A stretch of 64,000 bases of DNA. Source: Planctomycetota bacterium (GTDB lineage: Bacteria > Planctomycetota > UBA8742 > UBA2392). Location: NCBI GenBank assembly GCA_016712285.1, contig JADJRK010000001.1, positions 868,001-932,000 of the forward strand. The letters are read 5' to 3'. The notes beneath the pieces were generated by a model. That model was not told the origin of the DNA and did no database searches. It saw only the letters and a list, made by a program, of their open reading frames with translations. Shown piece after piece: positions 8,903 through 16,757 of this stretch; within the stretch, counting starts at the first letter, position 1, and each line of letters begins with the position of its first letter. The translations under genes were made by a program, and so were the position numbers.

Positions 8903-9763
8903 ATGGCGCTTCCTGACAGCTTCTTCCAGAAGCCTGCGGCACCCATGGCCGGCCATTGGCCGCTGCTGATGGGCATCGTCAACGTCACGCCCGACAGCTT
9001 CAGCGATGGCGGCGCGCTGGCGGGCACCGACGCGGCGCTGGCTCACGCGTTGCGCCTTGTGCGCGAGGGCGCCGACATCATCGACATCGGCGGTGAGTCC
9101 ACGCGCCCCGGCGCCAAGCCCGTATCTGCCGCCGAAGAAATCGCCCGTACTGCCCCCCTGATCCGCGACCTGCGAAGCCGCCTGAATATCCCGATCAGCA
9201 TCGACACCAGCAAAGCCGAAGTCGCCCGCGCGGCACTCGACGCCGGCGCCGATATCGTCAACGACGTCACCGCCGGCAGCGACCCCGAGATGTTCAAACT
9301 GTGCGCGCGGCGCCAGTGCATCCTGATCCTGATGCACATGCAGGGCACGCCCCGCAACATGCAAGCCGACCCGCACTACGAAAACGTCGTTCAAGAGGTC
9401 GGTGATTACCTGCGCCAGCGGGTCGCTGTGGCGACGAAGTCCGGCGTTGCGCCTTCGCACCTGTGGATAGACCCCGGTTTCGGCTTTGGTAAACTTCCGC
9501 GGCACAACCTTGAGCTTGTGCAGGGTTTGCAGAAACTGTCTGCCATGGATTTTCCCGTCGTGCTGGGTGTGTCACGCAAGTCTACGCTGGGTCACCTGAC
9601 CGGCGCGCCAGTCCATGACCGCGAGCCGGAAAGCCTGGCTGCCGGCCTGGTCGGCGCGTTGCAGGGGGCTTCCGTGCTGCGCGTGCACGAAGTCGGCTGG
9701 ATGAAGCGGGCGGTGAAAGTGGCCAAGGCCATGCTCCTGCAGGGGGACGGATGGAGTTCCTGA
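8903..9763 (+). CDS. folP: Dihydropteroate synthase
   Basis: Condenses 6-hydroxymethyl-dihydropterin pyrophosphate with p-aminobenzoate in folate synthesis. TIM-barrel signatures are present: GIVNVTPDSFSDGG, IDIGGESTRPGA, SIDTSKAEVARAAL, NDVTAGSD, LMHMQGTPRNMQ, WIDPGFGFGK and GVSRKSTLG. I chose ATG 8903; an upstream GTG at 8864 and an ATG at 8945 are alternatives, none with a strong ribosome-binding site. Its end overlaps cdaA by 13 bp, implying translational coupling with c-di-AMP synthesis. Confidence 0.95.
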   Translation: MALPDSFFQKPAAPMAGHWPLLMGIVNVTPDSFSDGGALAGTDAALAHALRLVREGADIIDIGGESTRPGAKPVSAAEEIARTAPLIRDLRSRLNIPISIDTSKAEVARAALDAGADIVNDVTAGSDPEMFKLCARRQCILILMHMQGTPRNMQADPHYENVVQEVGDYLRQRVAVATKSGVAPSHLWIDPGFGFGKLPRHNLELVQGLQKLSAMDFPVVLGVSRKSTLGHLTGAPVHDREPESLAAGLVGALQGASVLRVHEVGWMKRAVKVAKAMLLQGDGWSS

Positions 9764-10542
9764 TCTACGGGGTAGAGATCCTGCTGATCTACCTGTTCCT
9801 GCTGCTCGTCTACAAATTCGTCAAGGGCAGCACGGGCGACAGCGCGTTGCGCGGCGTGGCGATTATCTTCACGCTGCTGCTGATCAGCATCTATCTCGTC
9901 GCCGACCAGTTGGGCCTGTACCGCATCGAAAAGCTGCTGGAAAAAGTCGTCGATTACCTGTTCATCGCGGTGCTGGTGGTGTTTCAGCCCGAACTGCGGC
10001 GTGGCCTTTCGCGGCTGGGCCAGAACCGGCTCTTCTTGCGCGTGCTGGCCAAGCGCGAAGACATGGTGCCGCGCATGGTGGCCACGGTGTTTCGCCTTGC
10101 GCGCGCCAAGACCGGCGGCTTGATGGCCATTGAGCGCGGCGTAGGTCTGCGCAATTACATTGAACGCGGCATTGAGCTTGACGCGTTGTTCACGCCCGAG
10201 CTGATTGACAGCATCTTCTACCCCGGCAACCCGCTGCACGACGGCGCCATCATTGTGCGCGGCTCGCGCGTGGTGGCTGCCGGCTGCCTTTTTCCGCTGA
10301 CCGAGAACCCGGACATCAGCAAGCGCCTGGGCACGCGCCACCGCGCCGGTATCGGCTTGAGTGAAGAAACCGACGCGCTCGTCATCATCATCAGCGAAGA
10401 AACGGGCAAGGTCAGCGTTGCCATGAAGGGCGAACTGCTGCAGGACCTTTCGCGTGACCAGATGGAAAAATACCTGCGCGACAACCTGGGCGATGCCCTG
10501 AGCGCGGCAATCCCCGATGCACAGCCGGCGGTGGCGCCATGA
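9751..10542 (+). CDS. cdaA: Diadenylate cyclase CdaA (membrane DAC-domain protein)
   Basis: Makes cyclic di-AMP from two ATP. Three hydrophobic segments lie in the first ~80 residues (EFLIYGVEILLIYLFLLLVY, then a second and third helix), then FQPELRRGLSRLG leads into the DAC catalytic domain. The DGA motif is at residues 164-166 (PLHDGAIIV) and the RHR motif at 196-198 (GTRHRAG), followed by the SEET acidic segment. The length of 263 residues is standard. The gene overlaps folP by 13 bp and the cdaR-like gene by 4 bp (ATGA), so all three are one operon. The glmM that follows cdaR in Firmicutes is absent here. Confidence 0.95.
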   Translation: MEFLIYGVEILLIYLFLLLVYKFVKGSTGDSALRGVAIIFTLLLISIYLVADQLGLYRIEKLLEKVVDYLFIAVLVVFQPELRRGLSRLGQNRLFLRVLAKREDMVPRMVATVFRLARAKTGGLMAIERGVGLRNYIERGIELDALFTPELIDSIFYPGNPLHDGAIIVRGSRVVAAGCLFPLTENPDISKRLGTRHRAGIGLSEETDALVIIISEETGKVSVAMKGELLQDLSRDQMEKYLRDNLGDALSAAIPDAQPAVAP

Positions 10543-11819
10543 ACACAGGGGCCACAACCGTGAGCGGCACCCGGCCCGCCAACGCGTCGCGGCGCGGTGA
10601 AACGCGCGCCACGGGGCGGCGCTTGCCGATGAACATCAGCGTGCACGTGGTGCTGATTACGCTGGCGGTGCTGGTGTGGTGGATCGCCCGCGACATGGTG
10701 TCGGTGACGCGCACGCTGCGCGATGCGTCGCGGCTCAAGTTCGAGCTCAGCGAAGAACTGAAGGCCGACTGGCGCGTGACGTCGGCGCTGGTCGTGCCGG
10801 TTTCGCTGGACGTCACGGGCCCGACCAAGCGCATCAACGAGTTTGCGAGCGAGCTTGATGCCAACCCCGGGCGCTACAGTTTCTCGTACCGCATCGACCC
10901 CGAGAACCTGCCGCCGGATGCAGGCAGTAAGCGCATCGTCGTCGTGCGCGTAGACCTGTTGCAGTTGAAGCCCGCCGCCGAGGGCGGTGCCCCCGCAGAG
11001 CTGAACATCCGCCCGCTCACCGGCGACCGCGCCTACGAGGTCACGCTCGAGGCCTACGTCACGCGCCGCGCATATGTCGATCTCAGCACCAGCGTAGTGG
11101 GGGAAGTCTCGGGCTATACCTGGAAAGCGATGATTGCCCCCGACACGGCGCTGCAAGTGCGCGGGCCCGCCAGCAAGCTTGATTCGATCATCGGGGCCAA
11201 TGAAATGGCGCGCCTGACCATCTCCAAGCTCGATGTCGGAGAGTTCATCAGCAACAAGTCGATTACCCTCAACAAGCCGGTCGACGAGGTGCTGGGCCAG
11301 GACAGCAAACACTCGACGATTGCATCGCTGGTGCCGCGCGAAGACGTGGTGTTCCAGCAGGTGATCGCCAGCGAAACGCCGGGTGGCACAAGCAAGGTCC
11401 AAACCGCAACACAGGTCGCCGTCGAGATTCACTTCACGCGACAACAGGACTTTGTGCAGGTGGACAGCCGCTTTCCGGTCAACGTGCTGCTGCCCAACTG
11501 GCTGGTGCAGCGCGGGGCACGCGTGCGCGACCTTGAAGACGACCTGCAGGTGACGCTGCGCGTGCTGGCAAGCCAGCGGGCAAACTTCACCGAGCGCAAC
11601 TTGCGCGTCGTGATCGATCTCTCGCAGATGAAAGACACCGACTTCACGATCGAGGCGCCCGAGGGCGGGGCCGGCTTGTTCCGCGCCAAGCCCAAGACGC
11701 AGCTTTACTATTCGCTGATCATCAATCGTGAGCGCCTGACGCCTAAGTACCCCGGCGAGGGCATCACCGACGAGCGCTACCTGCAGGTCTCGGGGCTCAG
11801 CCTGGAGTGGACCCAGTGA
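10539..11819 (+). CDS. YbbR-domain protein, CdaR-like regulator of CdaA
   Basis: Predicted membrane-anchored extracytoplasmic protein with YbbR repeats, the family that includes CdaR, a modulator of CdaA. A single transmembrane helix (about residues 32-50, VHVVLITLAVLVWWIA) is followed by several ~80-residue beta repeats ending in strands such as RVTSALVVPVSLDVTGPTK and QVAVEIHFTRQQ. Length 426. The start overlaps cdaA by 4 bp, and its TGA overlaps the next ATG by one base (TGATG). The genomic coupling to cdaA is the main evidence for the CdaR role; sequence identity to characterised CdaR cannot be judged by eye. Confidence 0.85.
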   Translation: MNTGATTVSGTRPANASRRGETRATGRRLPMNISVHVVLITLAVLVWWIARDMVSVTRTLRDASRLKFELSEELKADWRVTSALVVPVSLDVTGPTKRINEFASELDANPGRYSFSYRIDPENLPPDAGSKRIVVVRVDLLQLKPAAEGGAPAELNIRPLTGDRAYEVTLEAYVTRRAYVDLSTSVVGEVSGYTWKAMIAPDTALQVRGPASKLDSIIGANEMARLTISKLDVGEFISNKSITLNKPVDEVLGQDSKHSTIASLVPREDVVFQQVIASETPGGTSKVQTATQVAVEIHFTRQQDFVQVDSRFPVNVLLPNWLVQRGARVRDLEDDLQVTLRVLASQRANFTERNLRVVIDLSQMKDTDFTIEAPEGGAGLFRAKPKTQLYYSLIINRERLTPKYPGEGITDERYLQVSGLSLEWTQ

Positions 11820-14800
11820 TGGGGACACAGCCGCCCCAAGCCCGCCACATGCATCGGCGCCCGCGCCGCGCCTTGCCCTGCTTCCGGCCCCTGTTCATTG
11901 CCGCGCTGCTGCTTGCATCGCTGTCGCAGTTGTCGGCCCAGTCGCTTCCCGACATCAACCGCCTTGAGGTGGAAAACGCGCGGCTGGTCCTGCTGGATGA
12001 AAGTGGTCGTCGCCAGGGCATGCTCGAGGGCAAGTACGCCCGCAAACGCGCCGACGGGCGTGTCGAGATTGAACAGGCAAAGTTGACCATCGCCCGCAAC
12101 GACGGCTCGTTCGAGCTGGTTGCCCCGCTGTTCAGCTACGCGCCCACCAGCAATGCCTTTGATTGCAGCGAAGGCATGCAGGCTAAGCTGCCTGACGGCG
12201 GCGAACTTCAGATGCCGGCCGGAAGCGGCACGATCGAGTTCAAGCAGGGAATCGATCTGACCATGACCGGCCGCGGCAACGCCAAGCTGCGCACCGGCGA
12301 CGACATGGTCAGTGCCGACATGCAGGACCCGACGGTTACGCTAGAGATTGCGCAAACCGGCGCGGGCGAAAAACGCGGCCTCGAGTTCCGGCAGCTGAAG
12401 ATCGCGGGCCTGCGTGGCGCGCGCATGAACATCAAGCTCGACAACCTGGCCAACCTTGATGGCACGCGCAGCAAGCAGGCCGACGTGCTGCTTTCGTGTT
12501 TCGGCGACGCGTCGTTGCTGATTGCGCCCGTGCCCGGCACCGGCAAAGACCAGCCGTTGGCCCACCGCGCCACGGTCAGCCTGCTGCGCCGCGCCAGCAT
12601 GACGCTGCAGAGCGAGCAGGAAGATGGCGCTCAGGCCAGTTTTCGCATCACGTCCGGTACGATTGAGCTGCGCGGCAACGTGCTGCGCCAGAAGCGAACA
12701 GACAGCGCTGGCGATGCCAAGCAAGAAGAAGCCACCACACTTGGCGACGTGGAGCTGGATGCTGTCCAGAACGTGCGCATGGTTGGGCCCGAGTTTGCCG
12801 GGTCAGGCTCGGCGTTGCAGTACCGCGAGCGCGCCGGCGCCACCGAGCTGCGCCTTGAGGGCGAACCCGAATTGACCCTGCAGCGCGGGTTGAACGACGC
12901 AGGACTGCCGCTGAGCCTGTACATGCGCGCCGGCGGGTTCATCAACGTGGACGTGCCGACACCCGAGGGCACAACGACGCCGAACCAGGCCGATGTCGAA
13001 CTGTTTGACGGTGCCCGCGTCCAGCGCCTGACATCCGGCAAGCCCGATTGGCTGGTGCAGGGGCGACAAGTGCGGCTGTTCTCGTGGCAGGACTCGCCGG
13101 ATTCGTACAGCCATTCATTCGACGTCGTGGCCGAGGGTTATTCGCCCCTGCTGCGCGTCTATGCCCCGCTGGCCGCTGACGCCAACGGGCGCTACCAGGT
13201 GAACCGCGCGACTCTGTACGGCATGCGCGCCGAGGGCACCATGGTCGGCGACCGCAGCGACGTAAGCGTATACGGGCCCGACATTCTTGCCGTGGTCAGC
13301 GCCGACTTTCCGCTGGCCGATGTGATTGGCGCGGCACTTGGACTGCGCCCGAGGCCCCGCACTGAAGCCATGATTCCCGCCCGCGACGGCTGCCTGACCA
13401 TCCGAGCGGCCAGCACACTCAAGATGGGACTGACCGGCGCCTCAGGCGGCGGCGACTTGCGTGTGGCTGCGCGCGGCGACGTCACTCTCGACCATGAAAC
13501 GCTGCCGCGGGATGACTCGGCGCTACTGACGCTGACCGGCGACTTCATCGCGCTGGACGTCCAGAACAACCAGTTGCGTGCAGCGGCACTCGTGGCAAGC
13601 GATGGCGCCGACGCGCTGGCGACATTGGGATACGACCTGCTGATCACAAAGTCGCTGACTGTGCACGATGAAAGCGGCGCGCTGGTCACCGACGTGACGG
13701 GCCCCGGCCGCCTTGTCGCCCGCGACCCCGCCAGCGTCAAGTACTTCCGCGACGCCTTCAACCGCCTGCCCCGGCGCAGCGAAGCGAAGCGCGAGTTGCC
13801 CGAGCCTGACGTCGGCTGGCTTGATTTCGGCGGCAATTGCCGCGGCTACGCGTCTGCCACCGAGCGCACGCTTGAGATCAGGCAGCCCGCGGCGTGGCTC
13901 GTGAACGGCGAATTCGAGAAGCCCCGCGCCGGCCGCGCCGCCGTCAACGACCTGGCCGAGCTTACGCAGCCTGAAGTGACACAGCTCTATTTCGTCTCCG
14001 GGCAACGCGCGTTTCTGCGCTCGTTCCAGGTGGGCGACGCCGACGGCGCGGCTTCCACGATCAATCTGCTGCGTCTTGAGGGCGATGCCGTTGTGCGCAG
14101 CCGGCTGGATGGCGTGCAGGCCACGGCTTCGGTGGCGATTGAGCTCTCGGGGGCCGAGCAACAGCGTGCGGAACAGAGCCCGCTGGCGGTGGTGCTGCTG
14201 GGTGTGTCGGAGCTGCGCGTGGAGAACGCCGGTGAGTTCTTTGGCGAGTACGTGAAGTCGGGCGTGTTTGCCTACGACAGCGTCTGGACACTCAACGCCA
14301 ACGACCGCCTTGAAGTTACGCTGCGCCCGGTAGACACGGCGTTCCCCGGCATGACTGAGGGGTTTTCTACCGTGCTGCGGCCCTTGTCCGACGCGCTGTC
14401 TGCCAGGCTGCCACCCGATGCCCGCCTGTCAGCGGCCGAGACCGCCCGCGTGGCACTGCGGCGGCTGCTGGGTGATATGCCGGGCGGCGACCGCGCCGCA
14501 GCCGAAGTCGAACAACCCGCGCGGGCCTTGAAAGAATTGGAAGTCGCCTGCCCCGCGATGGCCGAGGTCGCCCGCATGTACCTGAACGGGGACACCCGCT
14601 GGCGCACGGCGTTGCCGGCTGCCGAGGGGCCGCTGCGGCGCGCCGACCGCCTGTTGGGGTCGTTGATCGACGTGGCGGGCCGCGGCGGCGTGGCGGGCCG
14701 CTTTGAGTCAAGCCGCGGCGATACCCCTTCGCTGAACCTTGCCATGCAGGATGTTCTGATTACGTTCAACGGCCTGGGAGAGATTATCGGGGTTGACGCC

Positions 14801-15067
14801 AGCGGGCCGATCGTGGTTTCACGCGACGCCTACACGCTGCGGGGAAACTCGCTCAGCCGCCGCGACGACGGCGCGCTGGTACTGGATGGCGCGCACATCA
14901 GCCTGCCGCCTGACACGGGCGTGCAGGTCGAGGGTGTGGACAGCATCAGCCTGTTGCAGCGGGAGGAGCTGGCGCTTCACAGCTCGCCCGGCGAGTACGA
15001 CCGCACCATGGTCACGCGGGTGACCGGACGCAACCTGAAGGTTCGAATCACGCTGGAGCAGGAGTAG
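11819..15067 (+). CDS. Very large exported LptC/OstA-like protein
   Basis: A 1082-residue exported protein with a signal peptide (hydrophobic stretch ending LSQLSAQS). The N-terminal ~150 residues read like LptC: RLVLLDESGRRQGMLEGKYA, then AKLTIARNDGSFELVAPLF, SYAPTSNAFDCSEGM and AKLPDGGELQMPAG. The rest is long beta-rich repeats with OstA/LptA character, including a final block (VSRDAYTLRGNSLSRRDDG). Typical LptC is ~190 residues and LptA ~180, so this is several times larger and might form a continuous lipid-conducting bridge; that is inference. Start at ATG 11819 overlaps the previous stop by one base. cmk starts 2 bp after its end. Confidence 0.6.
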   Translation: MGTQPPQARHMHRRPRRALPCFRPLFIAALLLASLSQLSAQSLPDINRLEVENARLVLLDESGRRQGMLEGKYARKRADGRVEIEQAKLTIARNDGSFELVAPLFSYAPTSNAFDCSEGMQAKLPDGGELQMPAGSGTIEFKQGIDLTMTGRGNAKLRTGDDMVSADMQDPTVTLEIAQTGAGEKRGLEFRQLKIAGLRGARMNIKLDNLANLDGTRSKQADVLLSCFGDASLLIAPVPGTGKDQPLAHRATVSLLRRASMTLQSEQEDGAQASFRITSGTIELRGNVLRQKRTDSAGDAKQEEATTLGDVELDAVQNVRMVGPEFAGSGSALQYRERAGATELRLEGEPELTLQRGLNDAGLPLSLYMRAGGFINVDVPTPEGTTTPNQADVELFDGARVQRLTSGKPDWLVQGRQVRLFSWQDSPDSYSHSFDVVAEGYSPLLRVYAPLAADANGRYQVNRATLYGMRAEGTMVGDRSDVSVYGPDILAVVSADFPLADVIGAALGLRPRPRTEAMIPARDGCLTIRAASTLKMGLTGASGGGDLRVAARGDVTLDHETLPRDDSALLTLTGDFIALDVQNNQLRAAALVASDGADALATLGYDLLITKSLTVHDESGALVTDVTGPGRLVARDPASVKYFRDAFNRLPRRSEAKRELPEPDVGWLDFGGNCRGYASATERTLEIRQPAAWLVNGEFEKPRAGRAAVNDLAELTQPEVTQLYFVSGQRAFLRSFQVGDADGAASTINLLRLEGDAVVRSRLDGVQATASVAIELSGAEQQRAEQSPLAVVLLGVSELRVENAGEFFGEYVKSGVFAYDSVWTLNANDRLEVTLRPVDTAFPGMTEGFSTVLRPLSDALSARLPPDARLSAAETARVALRRLLGDMPGGDRAAAEVEQPARALKELEVACPAMAEVARMYLNGDTRWRTALPAAEGPLRRADRLLGSLIDVAGRGGVAGRFESSRGDTPSLNLAMQDVLITFNGLGEIIGVDASGPIVVSRDAYTLRGNSLSRRDDGALVLDGAHISLPPDTGVQVEGVDSISLLQREELALHSSPGEYDRTMVTRVTGRNLKVRITLEQE

Positions 15068-15069
15068 AC

Positions 15070-15816
15070 ATGTCCAACATCATCACCATCGACGGGCCTT
15101 CCGGCGCGGGCAAGAGCACCATCGCCCGCATCACCGCGATGCGCCTTGGCCTGGCGTACCTTGACACCGGCGCGATGTACCGCGCCGTCACGCTGCACTG
15201 CATGCGGGCCGGCGTCAAACTCGACGACCCCAAAGCCGTGTCCGCAACGCTCAAAGGGCTTGACCTGCGCGTCGAGTTGACGTTCGACGGCCCGATGAAG
15301 GTCTTTCTGGGCAGCGAAGAAGTGACCGGCAAGATCCGCACCCAGGAAGTCACGCGCAACATTCACTACGTCGCCGACGTCATGGAAGTGCGCAACCACC
15401 TGGTCGAGATGCAGCGCAAGATCGGCGAAAATGGCGACCTGGTCACCGAGGGCCGCGACCAGGGCACGCTGGTGTTCCCGCGTGCCAGCCTGAAAATCTA
15501 CATGTTCGCAACGCCCGAGGTTCGCGCCCGCCGCCGCCACAACGAACTCAAGCAGCGCGGCGTGGACGCCAGCTACGAAGAAGTGCTCGAGGACGTCAGC
15601 AAACGTGACTACCTTGACATGGGCCGCGAACTGGGCGGCCTGCGCAAGGCGCTCGATGCCGTAGAGCTCGACACCAGCAGCCTGTCGCCCGACGAGGTGG
15701 CCGAGTCGATCGTCAAGCTGGCCAAGGCGCGGCTGAAAATGCAGACCCGCAAGATCGACAAAAGCGCGCTGGAACGCGCCCGCGACCAGATCGAACGCCG
15801 CAGCCAGGAGTCTTAA
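15070..15816 (+). CDS. cmk: Cytidylate kinase
   Basis: Phosphorylates CMP/dCMP with ATP. P-loop GPSGAGKS at residues 9-16, then LAYLDTGAMYRAVT (nucleotide-monophosphate site), VTRNIHYVADVMEVRNHLVEMQRK and the VTEGRDQGTLVFPRA signature, in which Gln replaces the usual Ile. The tail extends ~25 residues as a charged helix beyond the common 220-residue length. It is the last gene of the recO-to-cmk run; a repeat island follows immediately, so transcription probably ends there. Confidence 0.94.
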   Translation: MSNIITIDGPSGAGKSTIARITAMRLGLAYLDTGAMYRAVTLHCMRAGVKLDDPKAVSATLKGLDLRVELTFDGPMKVFLGSEEVTGKIRTQEVTRNIHYVADVMEVRNHLVEMQRKIGENGDLVTEGRDQGTLVFPRASLKIYMFATPEVRARRRHNELKQRGVDASYEEVLEDVSKRDYLDMGRELGGLRKALDAVELDTSSLSPDEVAESIVKLAKARLKMQTRKIDKSALERARDQIERRSQES

Positions 15817-16235
15817 CCGGTTGTCCGAACCTGCGGTCTCACGCCAAGGCGCTACGGCGCCAAGAGCTGCAATGGCAACTGCACTGCGGTGATCCACCAA
15901 GGACCACTAAGGACCACCAAGTTGTTTGCCCTAAAGCAGTTCTTCGTGTCTTCGTGCCTTTGTGTGGAACAGCCATAACAAGGCGGATCGCGCAGCCGCG
16001 CAACGCAACTGCTGGCTCACACCAAGCCACAAAGGCACAAAGCACTACAATGGCAACGGCACTGTGGTGAACCACAACGGGCACCAGGTTGTTTGCCGTA
16101 AGGCAGTTTTTAGTGCCTCTTCGTGTCCTTGGTGGACAACAGCAGTTTGCAGGGGTCAGCAACCGCGATCCTGCCTTGCCTCTGGACGCGGTCTGGCTAT
16201 CCTGATGCCTCCCCCGCTGCACACAGGGTCATCCC
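15817..16235. repeat. Octamer-type intergenic repeat island 2 (no gene)
   Basis: From about 15838 to 16145 the sequence alternates the same modules seen elsewhere: CTCACGCCAAGGCGC...CAAGAGCTGCAATGGCAACTGC, GTGATCCACCAAGGACCACTAAGG, TTCTTCGTGTCTTCGTGCC, and GCCACAAAGGCACAAAGCAC. Linkers AACTGCAATGGCAACTGC and relatives join them. Opposed modules permit hairpins. No reading frame here has a plausible protein. The remaining ~90 bp before 16236 is unique and probably promoter DNA for the lipoprotein gene. Confidence 0.75.
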
Positions 16236-16676
16236 ATGACGATGGTTCGTCTTTGCTTGCTGATGCTGGCTGGCACGCTGCTGCTGACCGCCGGCTGTGC
16301 GACCCAGTCGCGGCCGTCGCGGGTCGGCGAAATCGGCGTGAACACGCGCTATGAAGCCGAATTGGCCGCCGAGCGCGAAGCCCGCGAATTCTACGAGTAC
16401 AAGGCGCCCAAGACCGGGGCGCTGATACGCAGCAACCCGCCCGGCGCGCTGGTCGAGTGGTACAACGAGCAGGGCGTATGGGTTGCACTCGGCAACACCC
16501 CGTCGCGCGAGATCGTGATCGAGGCCACCGGCAAGCCCGAGCTCTTCCGCGTGTCAATGAACGGCTACCTGTCACAGATTCGCTGGGTGGCAGCCACGCC
16601 CAGCAGCGAGGGTGTCACGGTGCAGTTTGAGCTTGAGCCTGAATTGCCGTCTGACCGCTTCATTTTCCGTGACTAG
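16236..16676 (+). CDS. Lipoprotein with PEGA-like domain
   Basis: A 146-residue lipoprotein. Signal peptide with lipobox LTAGC (Cys21). After a charged linker (EAELAAEREAREFYEY) comes a PEGA-like beta domain: IRSNPPGALVEWYNEQGVWVALGNTP, then VIEATGKPELFRVSMNGYLSQIRWV. PEGA domains are small surface or envelope modules, often linked to cell-wall binding. It stands between a repeat island and the M16 peptidase gene, 81 bp ahead of the latter. No more specific role can be assigned. Confidence 0.7.
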   Translation: MTMVRLCLLMLAGTLLLTAGCATQSRPSRVGEIGVNTRYEAELAAEREAREFYEYKAPKTGALIRSNPPGALVEWYNEQGVWVALGNTPSREIVIEATGKPELFRVSMNGYLSQIRWVAATPSSEGVTVQFELEPELPSDRFIFRD

Positions 16677-16705
16677 CCGGGCACTGCATATTCGTAATAC
16701 TGTAC

Positions 16706-16732
16706 GGGCGCCCCTGCACGGGCGCCCGGTCT
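16706..16732 (+). other. GC palindrome between lipoprotein and peptidase genes
   Basis: Two copies of GGGCGCCC separated by CTGCAC, each a perfect palindrome; they can also pair with one another as a hairpin. There is no T-tract, so an intrinsic terminator is possible but not clear. The 16758 TTG start of the peptidase, with its GGAGG, follows 25 bp later. Confidence 0.4.
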
Positions 16733-16757
16733 GATACTGGCCTTCGGAGGGTTTCCC

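Noticed and set aside
9592..10557. 321-residue minus-strand reading frame over folP and cdaA
   Set aside because: Antisense shadow; cdaA motifs (DGA, RHR) are intact on the plus strand.
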